Positions 17,659 to 25,771 of a stretch of DNA of 42,734 nucleotides are shown in pieces. The notes under the pieces were generated by a model. The model saw nothing but the letters and a program-made list of their open reading frames with translations. It was not told the DNA's origin and did no database searches. Source of the DNA: Pseudomonas sp. SDI (GTDB taxonomy: Bacteria; Pseudomonadota; Gammaproteobacteria; Pseudomonadales; Pseudomonadaceae); assembly GCF_003105155.1 (NCBI RefSeq), contig NZ_QETK01000038.1, positions 1 to 42,734 on the forward strand. Direction: 5' to 3'. The translations under genes and the position numbers were made by a program. The stretch's first letter is position 1. Each line of letters starts with the position of its first letter.

Positions 17659-18633
17659 TCAAGGTGTATCGCTACGCGCCACCACCGTCGTCCACCACGG
17701 CGTATGTTGCTGCACCTGCACCGGCAGGGTCGGCAACAGCGACTTCAGTGCGAGGTCGGTATCCTTGAGCGGGAAACTGCCGGTGATGCGCAAACCCGCC
17801 ACCTCCGGCGCCACGCCCAGGTAACCGCTGCGATAGCGCCCCAGCTCGGCCACCAGCTGATCCAGCCGCACGTTGTCGACCACCAGCATGCCGCGCGTCC
17901 AGGCGTCGGCGCCTTGCGTCAGGCTGTTCACCTGGCCCAGCCGGTCATGGCTCATCAGCACCTGCTGGCCTTCGTGAAGGATCTGCTCGTCGCCGCTGGC
18001 CTGCGGTTTGGCGGCCACCGCCGACTGCAACACGCTCAAGCGCGTGCCGTCGTCCTCCAGGCGCACCAGGAAGCGTGTGCCCAGCGCACGCAGGCGCCCA
18101 TCACTGGTGGCGACGACGAACGGTCGGTCGTCCTTGTGCCCGGTCTCGATGGAAATCTCGCCCTCGTGCAGCACGATCAGGCGTTCCTTCTCGCTGAAGC
18201 GCACATCTACCGCAGAATGCGTGTTCAGGCTGATCAGGGTGCCGTCGGCCAGGCGCAAGCTACGCTGCTCACCGGTGGCGGTGCGCTGGTCGGCCAGCCA
18301 GTAGCCGAGCGACGGCTGCGCGCCCAGCCAGCTCAGCAGCCCGCCCACCAGCACGATACTGGCCAGCCCGCTGCCGAGCTTGCGCACCCGTCGGCGCAAA
18401 CCGGCGCGCGACTGCAGGAACGCCTGGCGTGCCGGCCCGGCGGCCGCCGCGAAGCGCTGATCGACCATGCCCAGCTGCCTCCAGGCGCGCGCGTGCTCTT
18501 CATCGGCGGCGTGCCAGCGGGCGAACTCGTCGCGCTCGGCTTCGCTGCCGCTGCCGGCGTCCAGGCACAACTGCCAGGCAATCGCCGCATCGAGCACCGA
18601 GGCCGACACCGGTTTGGCGTTGAAACTGCTCAC
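17659..18633 (-). CDS. FecR-type anti-sigma / sigma regulator
   Basis: Inner-membrane signal relay between the STN domain of the receptor and the FecI-type sigma factor. An N-terminal cytoplasmic region (DUF4880-like, with AIAWQLCLDAG and DEFARWHAADEEHARAW) is followed by one membrane segment (ASIVLVGGLLSWLG), a periplasmic FecR domain (GEQRSLRLADGTLISLNT) and a C-terminal receptor-interacting part. The start chosen is GTG at 18633, which overlaps the sigma stop as GTGA, has GGGGAG upstream and gives 324 residues. An ATG ten codons earlier would overlap the sigma gene more and lacks a good ribosome site. Order and overlap are the classic sigma-regulator-receptor arrangement. Confidence 0.9.
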   Translation of the reverse strand: MSSFNAKPVSASVLDAAIAWQLCLDAGSGSEAERDEFARWHAADEEHARAWRQLGMVDQRFAAAAGPARQAFLQSRAGLRRRVRKLGSGLASIVLVGGLLSWLGAQPSLGYWLADQRTATGEQRSLRLADGTLISLNTHSAVDVRFSEKERLIVLHEGEISIETGHKDDRPFVVATSDGRLRALGTRFLVRLEDDGTRLSVLQSAVAAKPQASGDEQILHEGQQVLMSHDRLGQVNSLTQGADAWTRGMLVVDNVRLDQLVAELGRYRSGYLGVAPEVAGLRITGSFPLKDTDLALKSLLPTLPVQVQQHTPWWTTVVARSDTP

Positions 18634-19148
18634 GTCGGCTCCCCATACAGCGCCACATAACACTGGCGCATGCCCTGGGCGAGGTACTGGCGCACACGTG
18701 ATACCGACACACCGAGGCGCTCGGCAATCTCGGCATGGCCGAGGCCGTCGAGGCGGTTATAGAGGAATGCGGCGCGGGCCTTGCTCGACAGCCTGGCGAG
18801 CAGGCGGTCGATGGCCTTGAGGTCTTCGAGGATCAGGTGCTGCGCTTCCGGCGAGGGCTGCTCGGCTTCCGGCACCCGTTGCAGCTCGGCGAGGTACGCC
18901 TGCTCCAGCGCGCTGCGGCGGAAGTGATCGAACAGCAGGCCCTTGGCGATTGCCGCCAGCAACGCCCGCGGTTCGCGCGGCGTCGTCAGTGCGTCGCGGC
19001 CGAGCAGGCGCACGAAGGTGTCCTGGCTCAAGTCCTCGGCGCGGTGCGTGCAGGCAATACTGCGCCGCAGCCAGGCGAGCAGCCAGCTGCGATGGTCACG
19101 GTACAGCGCACCGACCAGCTCGCTGTGTGGGCTTTGCACAGACGACAA
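18630..19148 (-). CDS. FecI-family ECF sigma factor
   Basis: 172-residue extracytoplasmic-function sigma factor. Region 2 is visible at the N-terminal side (LYRDHRSWLLAWLRRSIACTHRAEDLSQDTFVRLL) and region 4 at the C-terminal side (LSSKARAAFLYNRLDGLGHAEIAERLGVSVSRVRQYL). It should direct transcription of the receptor gene when the siderophore signal arrives through FecR. The likely start is TTG at 19148 with GGGGAA upstream; no ATG fits. A Fur-like site overlaps the putative promoter at 19173-19191, so iron starvation probably induces it. The 3' end overlaps fecR by four bases. Confidence 0.92.
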   Translation of the reverse strand: MSSVQSPHSELVGALYRDHRSWLLAWLRRSIACTHRAEDLSQDTFVRLLGRDALTTPREPRALLAAIAKGLLFDHFRRSALEQAYLAELQRVPEAEQPSPEAQHLILEDLKAIDRLLARLSSKARAAFLYNRLDGLGHAEIAERLGVSVSRVRQYLAQGMRQCYVALYGEPT

Positions 19149-19172
19149 GGCGTTCCCCGAAAAAGATTCGTT

Positions 19173-19191
19173 AAATAACGAGAATTATTCG
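19173..19191 (-). promoter_or_regulatory. Fur-box-like site upstream of the FecI sigma gene
   Basis: AT-rich 19-base stretch, on the plus strand containing GAGAATTATTCGC, which matches 9 of 13 bases of the central Fur consensus GATAATCATTATC. It overlaps a weak minus-strand promoter (GCGACA-N17-TTATTT). Iron repression fits the genes downstream. The match is partial. Confidence 0.5.
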
Positions 19192-19254
19192 CGATTGTCG
19201 CAGAGCGTAGGAATCTGTGCAATTAACGCTCATCGGCGCGTGCAGGAGGTGTGC

Positions 19255-19965
19255 TTAGAAGCTGTGGCTCATCTGCCGTCTTCTGCGCCAGTTGCCTAGG
19301 CGCTGCTCCAGTAGCCGTGGGCTGTCGAGCTGCTGCCGGCGAGCCTGGCTGAACAGGATCAGTGCCAGTTCTGCGGTCACTTGTGCGTCGGCGCTGGCGT
19401 GATGGCGTTCGGCCGCCTGTAGGCCGAAATACGCGGTCCAGTCGTCCAGCCCGGCATCGCGCAGGACCACCGCCGGGTTGAGCAGCGGCGCCAGTTCGGC
19501 GACATCGAGGAACGGATGCTGCAGCTTGTAGCCGAGGCTGTCTTTCAGCGCGCGGGCCAGCATGCGCTGGTCGAAGCCGGCATGAAAGGCCAGCAACGGG
19601 CTGTCGCCGACAAAGGTCATGAACGCCAGCAAGGCCTCGGCCGGGTCGCAGCCGGCGGCGATCGCGCTTGGTCCCAGGCCGTGCAATAGCACGCTGGGGC
19701 CGGTCTTGTGGTCGTGGCGGTGCAGGGTGCGTTCGAACTGCTGGGCGAAGTCGATGGCGCCGTCTTCGATCACCACCGCGCCAATCGACAGCACCTGGTC
19801 GCGGTTGACGTTCAGGCCACTGGTTTCCAGGTCGAGCACCACCCAGCGCTGCGCACGCAGGCTCTGCTCGCTAAATTCGGCCGGTGCCGGCAACTGGGCC
19901 AACTGCTGGCGCTGCGCATCATTCAACAGCGGCTGGTTGGGGCGCAACCAGGTAAACAGGCTCAT
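19255..19965 (-). CDS. DEDDh 3'-5' exonuclease (DnaQ/PolC-like)
   Basis: 236-residue 3'-5' exonuclease of the DnaQ superfamily. The acidic active-site set is complete: DLETSG (D45, E47), HAGFD (D132) and HHASAD (H188, D193). It lacks a polymerase-binding tail, so it is unlikely to be the replicative epsilon subunit. The start overlaps the stop of the upstream CBS/nucleotidyltransferase gene by four bases, so the two proteins are co-translated and probably act together. In other bacteria this pair often sits near acetate permease and acetate-responsive two-component genes, as I recall. The nucleic-acid or nucleotide substrate is unknown. Confidence 0.9.
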   Translation of the reverse strand: MSLFTWLRPNQPLLNDAQRQQLAQLPAPAEFSEQSLRAQRWVVLDLETSGLNVNRDQVLSIGAVVIEDGAIDFAQQFERTLHRHDHKTGPSVLLHGLGPSAIAAGCDPAEALLAFMTFVGDSPLLAFHAGFDQRMLARALKDSLGYKLQHPFLDVAELAPLLNPAVVLRDAGLDDWTAYFGLQAAERHHASADAQVTAELALILFSQARRQQLDSPRLLEQRLGNWRRRRQMSHSF

Positions 19966-21899
19966 AGCTGGTACCGCAGGGCCAGGCTGCTTTGCAGGCG
20001 CTGGGCCTGGCGCAGGGATTCGCGAAGGATGCGCCGGTCCAGATCGTTCAGGCTGTCCGGGTCGACACGGTTGGAGTAGGGCTGGTTCTGCCGCGTCTGC
20101 AACTGGTGCTGTTGCATGCGTGTCTGCTGGATGAACTGGTAGGCTTCCTCATAGGCGCCGCCGTCGAGCGGGTCGATCACCTCGCGGTTGACCAGCTCGC
20201 GCAGGCGCTCCAGGGTGTTGTTGGCGCTGATGCCGTTGGCCAGCGCGAGCAGCCGCGCACCATCGACGAAGGGGGTCAGGCCCTGCACCTTGAGGTCGAG
20301 GGTGGCGGCCTTGTCGTTGCCCTGGCGGGTCAGCACGAACTCGCGGAAGCGCCCCACCGGCGGCCGCTGGCGCAGCGCGTTGTCGGCCATCATGCGCTGG
20401 AACAGGCGGTTGTCGGCCACCTGCTGGAGGATGCTGTGGCGCAGTTGCTCACAGGCCTGCTCTTCGCCCCAGACCACCCGCAGGTCGAAATAGATGCTGG
20501 AGGCCAGCAGGTTCTCCGGGGTCGCTTCGCGGATGAACGCGGCGAAGCGCCGGGCCCACTCGGCACGCGACAGGCACAGCTCGGGGTTGCCGGCCATGAT
20601 GTTGCCCTTGCACAGGCTGAAGCCGCACTGTGCCAGGCCCTGGTTGATGTGCTGGGCCAGCGGCAGCAGGCGCCCGCGAATCTCGGCGGCATGCGCGGCG
20701 TCGCGGGCTTCGAAGAGGATGCCATTGTCCTGGTCGGTGTGCAGGGTCTGTTCGCGGCGGCCTTCGCTGCCGAAACACAGCCAACTGAACGGCACGCCGG
20801 GGTCGCCCTTGTCCTGGATCGCCAGCTCGATCACCCGGCACACGGTGTGGTCGTTGAGCAGGGTGATGATGTGGGTGATCTGCGTCGACGAGGCGCCGTG
20901 GGCCAGCATGCGCTCCACCAACTGGCCGATCTCGCCGCGCAGTGCCACCAGTTGTTCCACGCGTGGTGCGTGGCGGATGGTGCGGGCCAGGTGTACCAGG
21001 TCGACCCGTTGCAGGGAGAACAGGTCGCGCTCGGAAACCACGCCACACAGGCGTTGATCCTCTACCAGGCAGACGTGGGCGATATGCCGCTCGGTCATCG
21101 CGATGGCCGCGTCGAAGGCGCTGTGCTGTGGGCTCAGGTGGAACGGCTTCGCGGTCATGTGCGCGGCAATCGGCGCAGCGAAGTCGGTGCTGCTGTCGGC
21201 CACTACCTGGCGCAGGTCGCGCAGGGTAAAGATGCCGAGCGGCGCGCGCTGCGGATCGACGATGACGATGCTGCCGACCTGCTGCTCGTGCATCAGCCCT
21301 ACGGCTTCGCGCACCGAGGTGTCCGGGCTGCACACCACCGGATGACGCATGGCCAGCTCGCCCAGGCGGGTGTTCAGCGAATACTGGTTGCCGAGGGTTT
21401 CCACAGCGCGGCGCTGGACTTGCTGGTTGACCTGGTCGAGCAGGCTGCTGACCCCGCGCAGGGCGAAGTCGCGAAACGCCTCGGAAAGGGCGAACAGGCG
21501 GATGAACGCAGCCTTGTTCAGTTGCAGGCAGAACGTATCTTCGGCCGCCAGGTGTTCGGTGCGGGTGGCGCGCTCGCCGAGCAGTGCCGCCAGCGGGAAG
21601 CATTCGCCGCAGGTGATTTCGAAGGTGGTTTCGGTGCCGCCCTTGACCACATGGGTGCGCTCGCCGACCACGCGGCCCTGCTTGACGATGTAGAAGTGCT
21701 CGACGGGCCCGTCGGCCGGTTTGATGATGCTTTCGTCGGCGGCGTAGAAGCGCAACTGACACTGTTCAACCAGGTACGCCAGGTGGGCGTTTTCCATCTG
21801 ATTAAAGGGAGGAAAGCGTTGCAGGAACTGCATGGTCCCATGGATGTTCTGCATCACTGCAGTTTTCCCGGCCTGGGTGAAGGCGTCCATCTTGCTCAT
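19962..21899 (-). CDS. Cyclic-nucleotide-binding / CBS / DUF294 nucleotidyltransferase signalling protein
   Basis: 645-residue cytoplasmic protein with four modules: a cyclic-nucleotide-binding-like beta-barrel (about 20-140), a pair of CBS domains (about 180-295), a DUF294 nucleotidyltransferase domain (about 320-470) and a DUF294 C-terminal helical domain (about 500-640). The transferase motif is intact: G377-S378, ten residues, then D389-x-D391, as in GlnE/GlnD-type enzymes. It can therefore be expected to bind an adenine nucleotide through the CBS pair and transfer a nucleotidyl group to an unknown target. It overlaps the exonuclease gene. The start is ATG 21899 or the in-frame ATG at 21890; ribosome sites are weak for both. 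It is divergent from the receiver-domain gene at 22109. Confidence 0.9.
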   Translation of the reverse strand: MSKMDAFTQAGKTAVMQNIHGTMQFLQRFPPFNQMENAHLAYLVEQCQLRFYAADESIIKPADGPVEHFYIVKQGRVVGERTHVVKGGTETTFEITCGECFPLAALLGERATRTEHLAAEDTFCLQLNKAAFIRLFALSEAFRDFALRGVSSLLDQVNQQVQRRAVETLGNQYSLNTRLGELAMRHPVVCSPDTSVREAVGLMHEQQVGSIVIVDPQRAPLGIFTLRDLRQVVADSSTDFAAPIAAHMTAKPFHLSPQHSAFDAAIAMTERHIAHVCLVEDQRLCGVVSERDLFSLQRVDLVHLARTIRHAPRVEQLVALRGEIGQLVERMLAHGASSTQITHIITLLNDHTVCRVIELAIQDKGDPGVPFSWLCFGSEGRREQTLHTDQDNGILFEARDAAHAAEIRGRLLPLAQHINQGLAQCGFSLCKGNIMAGNPELCLSRAEWARRFAAFIREATPENLLASSIYFDLRVVWGEEQACEQLRHSILQQVADNRLFQRMMADNALRQRPPVGRFREFVLTRQGNDKAATLDLKVQGLTPFVDGARLLALANGISANNTLERLRELVNREVIDPLDGGAYEEAYQFIQQTRMQQHQLQTRQNQPYSNRVDPDSLNDLDRRILRESLRQAQRLQSSLALRYQL

Positions 21900-22108
21900 A
21901 GCACTACCGCGTCTTTGTTGTCGGCACAGGGCGACCGACCTTGTTGTTCTCGGCCTTCATGGTCGGCCGCAGGGGGCGCAGTGCCCATTGGACGTAAGTC
22001 TAAAGTGGACGCCGTCAATTAGCCGACGAACGGCGGATTGCGTGCAGACGGAATGCGGTCTGAACTTGATTCAAGGACATTTTGCGGGTCAATGACGATG
22101 AGACGGCC

Positions 22109-22552
22109 ATGTCCGATCACGAAGACATCCTGAGCGAAGCGGAGCGTGAGGCATTGGCGAACGTCACGGCGCCACCGGCTGCGCCGTTGAAAGTGCTGAT
22201 TGTGGACGACGACGAGCAGTCCCGCGAAAGCCTGGCAGCGTATCTGGACAGCCGTGGTGTGGCCTGTGTGACCGCCGGCGGGGTGGCGGAGGCGTTGCAG
22301 CGGCTGAATCGCGACCGGCGGATTGGCGTGCTGGTGACCGACTTGCGCATGGCGCCGTTGAACGGGCTAGAGCTGATCCGGCAGATTCGTGAATCGGACA
22401 AGGCGGCGTTGCCGATCATCATTGTGTCGGGCGATGCCGATGTGAAAGACGCCATCGAGGCGATGCACCTGAGCGTGGTGGATTTTCTGCTCAAGCCGGT
22501 GGATGTGGAGAAGTTGGTGGGCTTGGTGCGCAAGGAACTGGGGATCAAATAG
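22109..22552 (+). CDS. Stand-alone response-regulator receiver protein
   Basis: 147 residues: a short N-terminal extension (about 26) and a single CheY-like receiver domain with no output domain. Acidic residues D33 and D34, the phospho-acceptor D78 (VLVTDLRM), S107 (IIIVSGD) and K129 (FLLKP) are all present. The start ATG at 22109 is favoured because the receiver begins soon after and an upstream in-frame TTG has no ribosome site. No histidine kinase is adjacent. It is divergent from the CBS/nucleotidyltransferase gene, with 209 bases between, and convergent with malate synthase G. It may act by protein contact or as a phosphate sink. Confidence 0.88.
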   Translation: MSDHEDILSEAEREALANVTAPPAAPLKVLIVDDDEQSRESLAAYLDSRGVACVTAGGVAEALQRLNRDRRIGVLVTDLRMAPLNGLELIRQIRESDKAALPIIIVSGDADVKDAIEAMHLSVVDFLLKPVDVEKLVGLVRKELGIK

Positions 22553-22559
22553 GCCGTTA

Positions 22560-22617
22560 TCGCGGGACGAGTCGGGTCGCCGCATCGCCGCTCCCACAGG
22601 AGATTCTGTGGGAGCGG
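22560..22617. repeat. REP-like double element between convergent genes
   Basis: The first part (22560-22582) is identical to 13730-13752. The second is a perfect 12-bp hairpin, 22588-22599 with 22606-22617, containing the GCTCCCACAGG core common to Pseudomonas REP repeats. It lies in the 79-base gap between the receiver gene and glcB stops and probably also serves as a transcription end for both. Confidence 0.75.
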
Positions 22618-22631
22618 ACGGGCCCTAAGCC

Positions 22632-24809
22632 TTACAGCCCGTTACGCGCCTTGAACTCGCGGCGACGACGGTGCAGCACGGGCTCGGTGTAGCCGTTTGG
22701 CTGCTGGGTGCCTTCGACTACCAGTTCGACCGCCGCCTGGAAGGCGATGTTGTTGTCGAAGTCGGGGGCCAGCGGGCGGTACAGCGGGTCGTTGGCGTTT
22801 TGCTTGTCCACCACCGGTGCCATGCGCTTGAGGCTTTCCAGCACCTGCGCTTCGCTGACGATGCCGTGACGCAGCCAGTTGGCCAGCAACTGGGCGGAAA
22901 TCCGCAGGGTGGCACGGTCCTCCATCAGGCCGACATCGTTGATGTCCGGCACTTTCGAACAACCCACGCCCTGGTCGATCCAGCGCACAACGTAGCCAAG
23001 GATGCCCTGGGCGTTGTTGTCCAGCTCGTTGCGGATCTCTTCCTCGGACCAGTTGGTGTCGGCTGCCAGCGGGATGGTCAGGATGTCGTCGACCGAAGCC
23101 GGCGCACGCTTGGCGATCTCGGCCTGACGGGCGAACACGTCAACCTTGTGGTAGTGCAGCGCATGCAGCGCCGCCGCGGTTGGCGATGGGACCCAGGCGG
23201 TGTTGGCACCCGCCAGCGGGTGGGCAATCTTCTGCACCAGCATGTCGGCCATCAGGTCGGGCATTGCCCACATGCCTTTACCGATCTGCGCCCGGCCTTG
23301 CAGGCCAGCGGCCAGGCCGATGTCGACGTTGGAGTTCTCGTAGGCGCCGATCCATTTCTGGGTCTTCATGGCGCCCTTGCGCACCACGGCGCCAGCTTCC
23401 ATGGAGGTGTGGATCTCGTCGCCGGTACGGTCGAGGAAGCCGGTGTTGATGAACACCACACGCTCTTTGGCCGCTTCGATACAGGCCTTGAGGTTGACCG
23501 TGGTACGGCGCTCCTCGTCCATGATGCCGACCTTGAGGGTGTTGCGCTTCATGCCCAGCACATCCTCGATGCGGCCGAACAGCTCGTTGGTGAACGCCGC
23601 TTCTTCCGGGCCGTGCATCTTCGGTTTGACGATGTACACGGAGCCGCTACGGCTGTTCTTGCGGCTGGTGTTGCCGTTGAGGTTGTGGATCGCCGCCAGG
23701 TTGGTGACCAGGCCGTCGAGGATGCCTTCCGGCACTTCGTTGCCATCCTTGTCGAGGATCGCGTCGATGGTCATCAGGTGGCCGACGTTACGCACGAACA
23801 GCAGCGAACGGCCGTGCAGGGTCACCTTGCCGCCGTTTGGCGCGGTGTACTCGCGGTCCGGGTTCATGGTGCGGGTGAAGGTCTGACCGCCCTTGCTGAC
23901 GCTTTCCGACAGGTCGCCCTTCATCAGGCCCAGCCAGTTGCGGTAGATCACTACCTTGTCGTCGGCATCGACTGCGGCGACCGAGTCTTCGCAATCCATG
24001 ATGGTGGTCAGCGCAGCTTCCATCAGCACGTCTTTGACACCGGCGGCATCGGTCTGGCCGACCGGGGTGCTGGCATCGACCTGGATTTCGAAGTGCAGGC
24101 CGTTGTGTTTGAGCAGCACGGCGGTCGGTGCGGCGGCGTCGCCGTGGTAACCGATCAGTTGTGCGTCGTCACGCAGGCCGCTGTTGCTGCCGCCCTTGAG
24201 GCTGACTACCAGCTTGCCGTCGGCGATGCTGTAGCGGGTGGCGTCGACGTGGGAGCCGGCAGCCAGTGGCGCCGATTCGTCGAGGAAGGCGCGGGCGAAG
24301 GCAATGACCTTGTCGCCACGGACCTTGTTGTAGCCTTTGCCTTTCTCGGCGCCGCCTTCTTCGCTGATGGCATCGGTGCCATACAGCGCGTCATACAGCG
24401 AACCCCAGCGGGCGTTGGAAGCGTTCAGGGCGAAACGCGCGTTCATCACCGGTACCACCAGCTGCGGGCCGGCCATGCGGGCGATTTCGTCGTCGACGTT
24501 TTGCGTGGAGACCTGGAAGTCCGCTACTTCTGGCAGCAGATAACCGATTTCCTGAAGGAAGGCTTTGTAAGCCGAAGCATCGTGGGCCTGACCTTTGCGC
24601 GCCTGGTGCCAGGCGTCGATCTGCGCCTGCAGTGCGTCACGTTTGGCCAGCAGGGCTTTGTTCTTTGGAGCGAGGTCGTTGATGATCTTTTCCGCCCCGA
24701 TCCAGAACTGTTCGGCGTTGACGCCGGTTCCGGGAATGGCTTCGTTATTCACGAAGTCGAACAGGACTTTGGCGACCTGAAGGCCACCGACTTGAACGTG
24801 TTCAGTCAT
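22632..24809 (-). CDS. glcB: Malate synthase G
   Basis: Condenses glyoxylate with acetyl-CoA to malate; needed for growth on acetate, fatty acids and glycolate. The 725 residues equal the usual length of the G isoform. The N-terminus MTEHVQVGGLQVAKVLFDF and the stretch TIMDCEDSVAAVDADDKV are characteristic of the family. The start is ATG at 24809-24807 with GAGG upstream; a start four codons earlier has no better support. It is a monocistronic minus-strand gene with a roughly 440-base shared upstream region that holds several inverted repeats. Adjacent acetyl-CoA-related functions (PDH, acyl-CoA dehydrogenases) suggest but do not prove joint control. Confidence 0.97.
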   Translation of the reverse strand: MTEHVQVGGLQVAKVLFDFVNNEAIPGTGVNAEQFWIGAEKIINDLAPKNKALLAKRDALQAQIDAWHQARKGQAHDASAYKAFLQEIGYLLPEVADFQVSTQNVDDEIARMAGPQLVVPVMNARFALNASNARWGSLYDALYGTDAISEEGGAEKGKGYNKVRGDKVIAFARAFLDESAPLAAGSHVDATRYSIADGKLVVSLKGGSNSGLRDDAQLIGYHGDAAAPTAVLLKHNGLHFEIQVDASTPVGQTDAAGVKDVLMEAALTTIMDCEDSVAAVDADDKVVIYRNWLGLMKGDLSESVSKGGQTFTRTMNPDREYTAPNGGKVTLHGRSLLFVRNVGHLMTIDAILDKDGNEVPEGILDGLVTNLAAIHNLNGNTSRKNSRSGSVYIVKPKMHGPEEAAFTNELFGRIEDVLGMKRNTLKVGIMDEERRTTVNLKACIEAAKERVVFINTGFLDRTGDEIHTSMEAGAVVRKGAMKTQKWIGAYENSNVDIGLAAGLQGRAQIGKGMWAMPDLMADMLVQKIAHPLAGANTAWVPSPTAAALHALHYHKVDVFARQAEIAKRAPASVDDILTIPLAADTNWSEEEIRNELDNNAQGILGYVVRWIDQGVGCSKVPDINDVGLMEDRATLRISAQLLANWLRHGIVSEAQVLESLKRMAPVVDKQNANDPLYRPLAPDFDNNIAFQAAVELVVEGTQQPNGYTEPVLHRRRREFKARNGL

Positions 24810-25248
24810 TGCTTGCCTCACTCTGCTCAGCTATTCAGCTCTTCAATTTAAAGCCTGTAGCGCTTCTCTAAGCACGGCACCAGGGCATGCCCTTGCGGGC
24901 GGCTGGGTGCGGCCTGCCAGACGGGCTGGCGGGCGGTTTCGTGATTTCACAGGCGCCTTGGCAGACATCGATCCGACAGTATGTAGTCCGCGCTGCGGCA
25001 TACTACATGATGCGCTGCGCTTGTGAAAATCAGACTAAATACGTCGTTCTGCGACCATTCGGTCGCATAGGGTCACGCTGGGAAGGGATATGTTCTCAAA
25101 AATCTGGTGAATTGTTCCAGATAAATCTTAAAACAGTACACGATTTGTAATTTTGCACACCTGCGGCAGGTTGCCGCGCCTTGCCTATACTGACTCGGCG
25201 CTTCGACGTTTCGGGCGTGCCGACGGCGTTCCAGCAGAGGATTTGGGT
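24810..25248. other. Divergent regulatory region between glcB and the GcvR-like gene
   Basis: 439 bases without a convincing gene. Inverted repeats seen: ATGTAGT (24981-24987) with ACTACAT (25002-25008), enclosing a CCGC-GCT-GCGG palindrome; TGCGACC/GGTCGCA on a four-base loop (25050-25067); and ATCTGG/CCAGAT (25102-25122), which on the minus strand is followed by five Ts. The TGTAGT/ACTACA half-sites resemble those of the aceE operators but are spaced differently. No glcB promoter could be assigned; a possible promoter of the plus-strand gene is listed separately. Confidence 0.5.
25186..25191 (+). promoter_or_regulatory. Likely -10 element for the GcvR-like gene
   Basis: TATACT, 57 bases before the GTG start. 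No good -35 at 16-18 bases, so the promoter may need an activator. Confidence 0.4.
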
Positions 25249-25767
25249 GTGGAGCATCTTGTACTGACAGTCATCGCCCCGGACCAGGCCGGCCAGGTCG
25301 AGCGTATCGCTGAATGCATTGCCGAGCATAGTGGCAATTGGCTGGAGAGCCGCATGTCGCGCATGGCCGGGCAATTCGCCGGGATCCTGCGGGTGGCGGT
25401 GCCGGCAGAACACCATGAGGCGCTGGTGGAGGCGTTGCAGGCGCTGGGCAAGCACGGCATTCGCGTGCTGATCGCCGAGGGCGGGATCGAGCCGTCTTGC
25501 ACCTGGAAGCCGATCGCCATGCAGCTGGTTGGCAACGACCGGCCGGGGATCGTCCGCGACATCACCCGCCTGCTGGCCGAGCAGGGGGTGAACCTGGAGC
25601 GCTTTACCACCGACGTGCGCCCGGCGCCGATGAGCAGCGAGCCGCTGTTTCATGCCGACGCGCTGCTGGCGGTGCCGCTGACGCTAGCGCTCGATAGCCT
25701 GCAGAAAAAGCTCGAAGCGCTGGCCGACGACCTGATGGTCGAGCTGGAACTGCGCCCCGAGGAATAG
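25249..25767 (+). CDS. Tandem ACT-domain regulator, GcvR-like
   Basis: 172 residues forming two ACT domains: about 2-75 (VLTVIAPDQAGQVERIAECIAEHSGNW) and about 85-165 (MQLVGNDRPGIVRDITRLLAEQG). The order and length match the glycine cleavage system repressor GcvR, which in E. coli binds GcvA and senses glycine. Other two-ACT proteins of unknown role look alike, so the exact function is open. The start is GTG at 25249 with AGAGG eight bases upstream; the open frame extends further back without a ribosome site or family similarity. It is divergent from glcB and convergent with rarD, with only four bases between stops. Confidence 0.85.
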   Translation: MEHLVLTVIAPDQAGQVERIAECIAEHSGNWLESRMSRMAGQFAGILRVAVPAEHHEALVEALQALGKHGIRVLIAEGGIEPSCTWKPIAMQLVGNDRPGIVRDITRLLAEQGVNLERFTTDVRPAPMSSEPLFHADALLAVPLTLALDSLQKKLEALADDLMVELELRPEE

Positions 25768-25771
25768 CCAC

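Noticed and set aside
19992..22022. 676-codon open frame opposite the CBS/nucleotidyltransferase gene
   Set aside because: Antisense shadow of a gene with intact motifs; the composition is repetitive (Leu, Gln, His, Ala) and resembles no family.
22671..24851. 726-codon open frame opposite glcB
   Set aside because: Same effect of codon bias; malate synthase G on the other strand is full length and unmistakable.
24887..25150. 87-codon frame in the glcB upstream region
   Set aside because: No ribosome site, cysteine/arginine-rich odd composition, no family; it spans the inverted repeats and is most likely non-coding.
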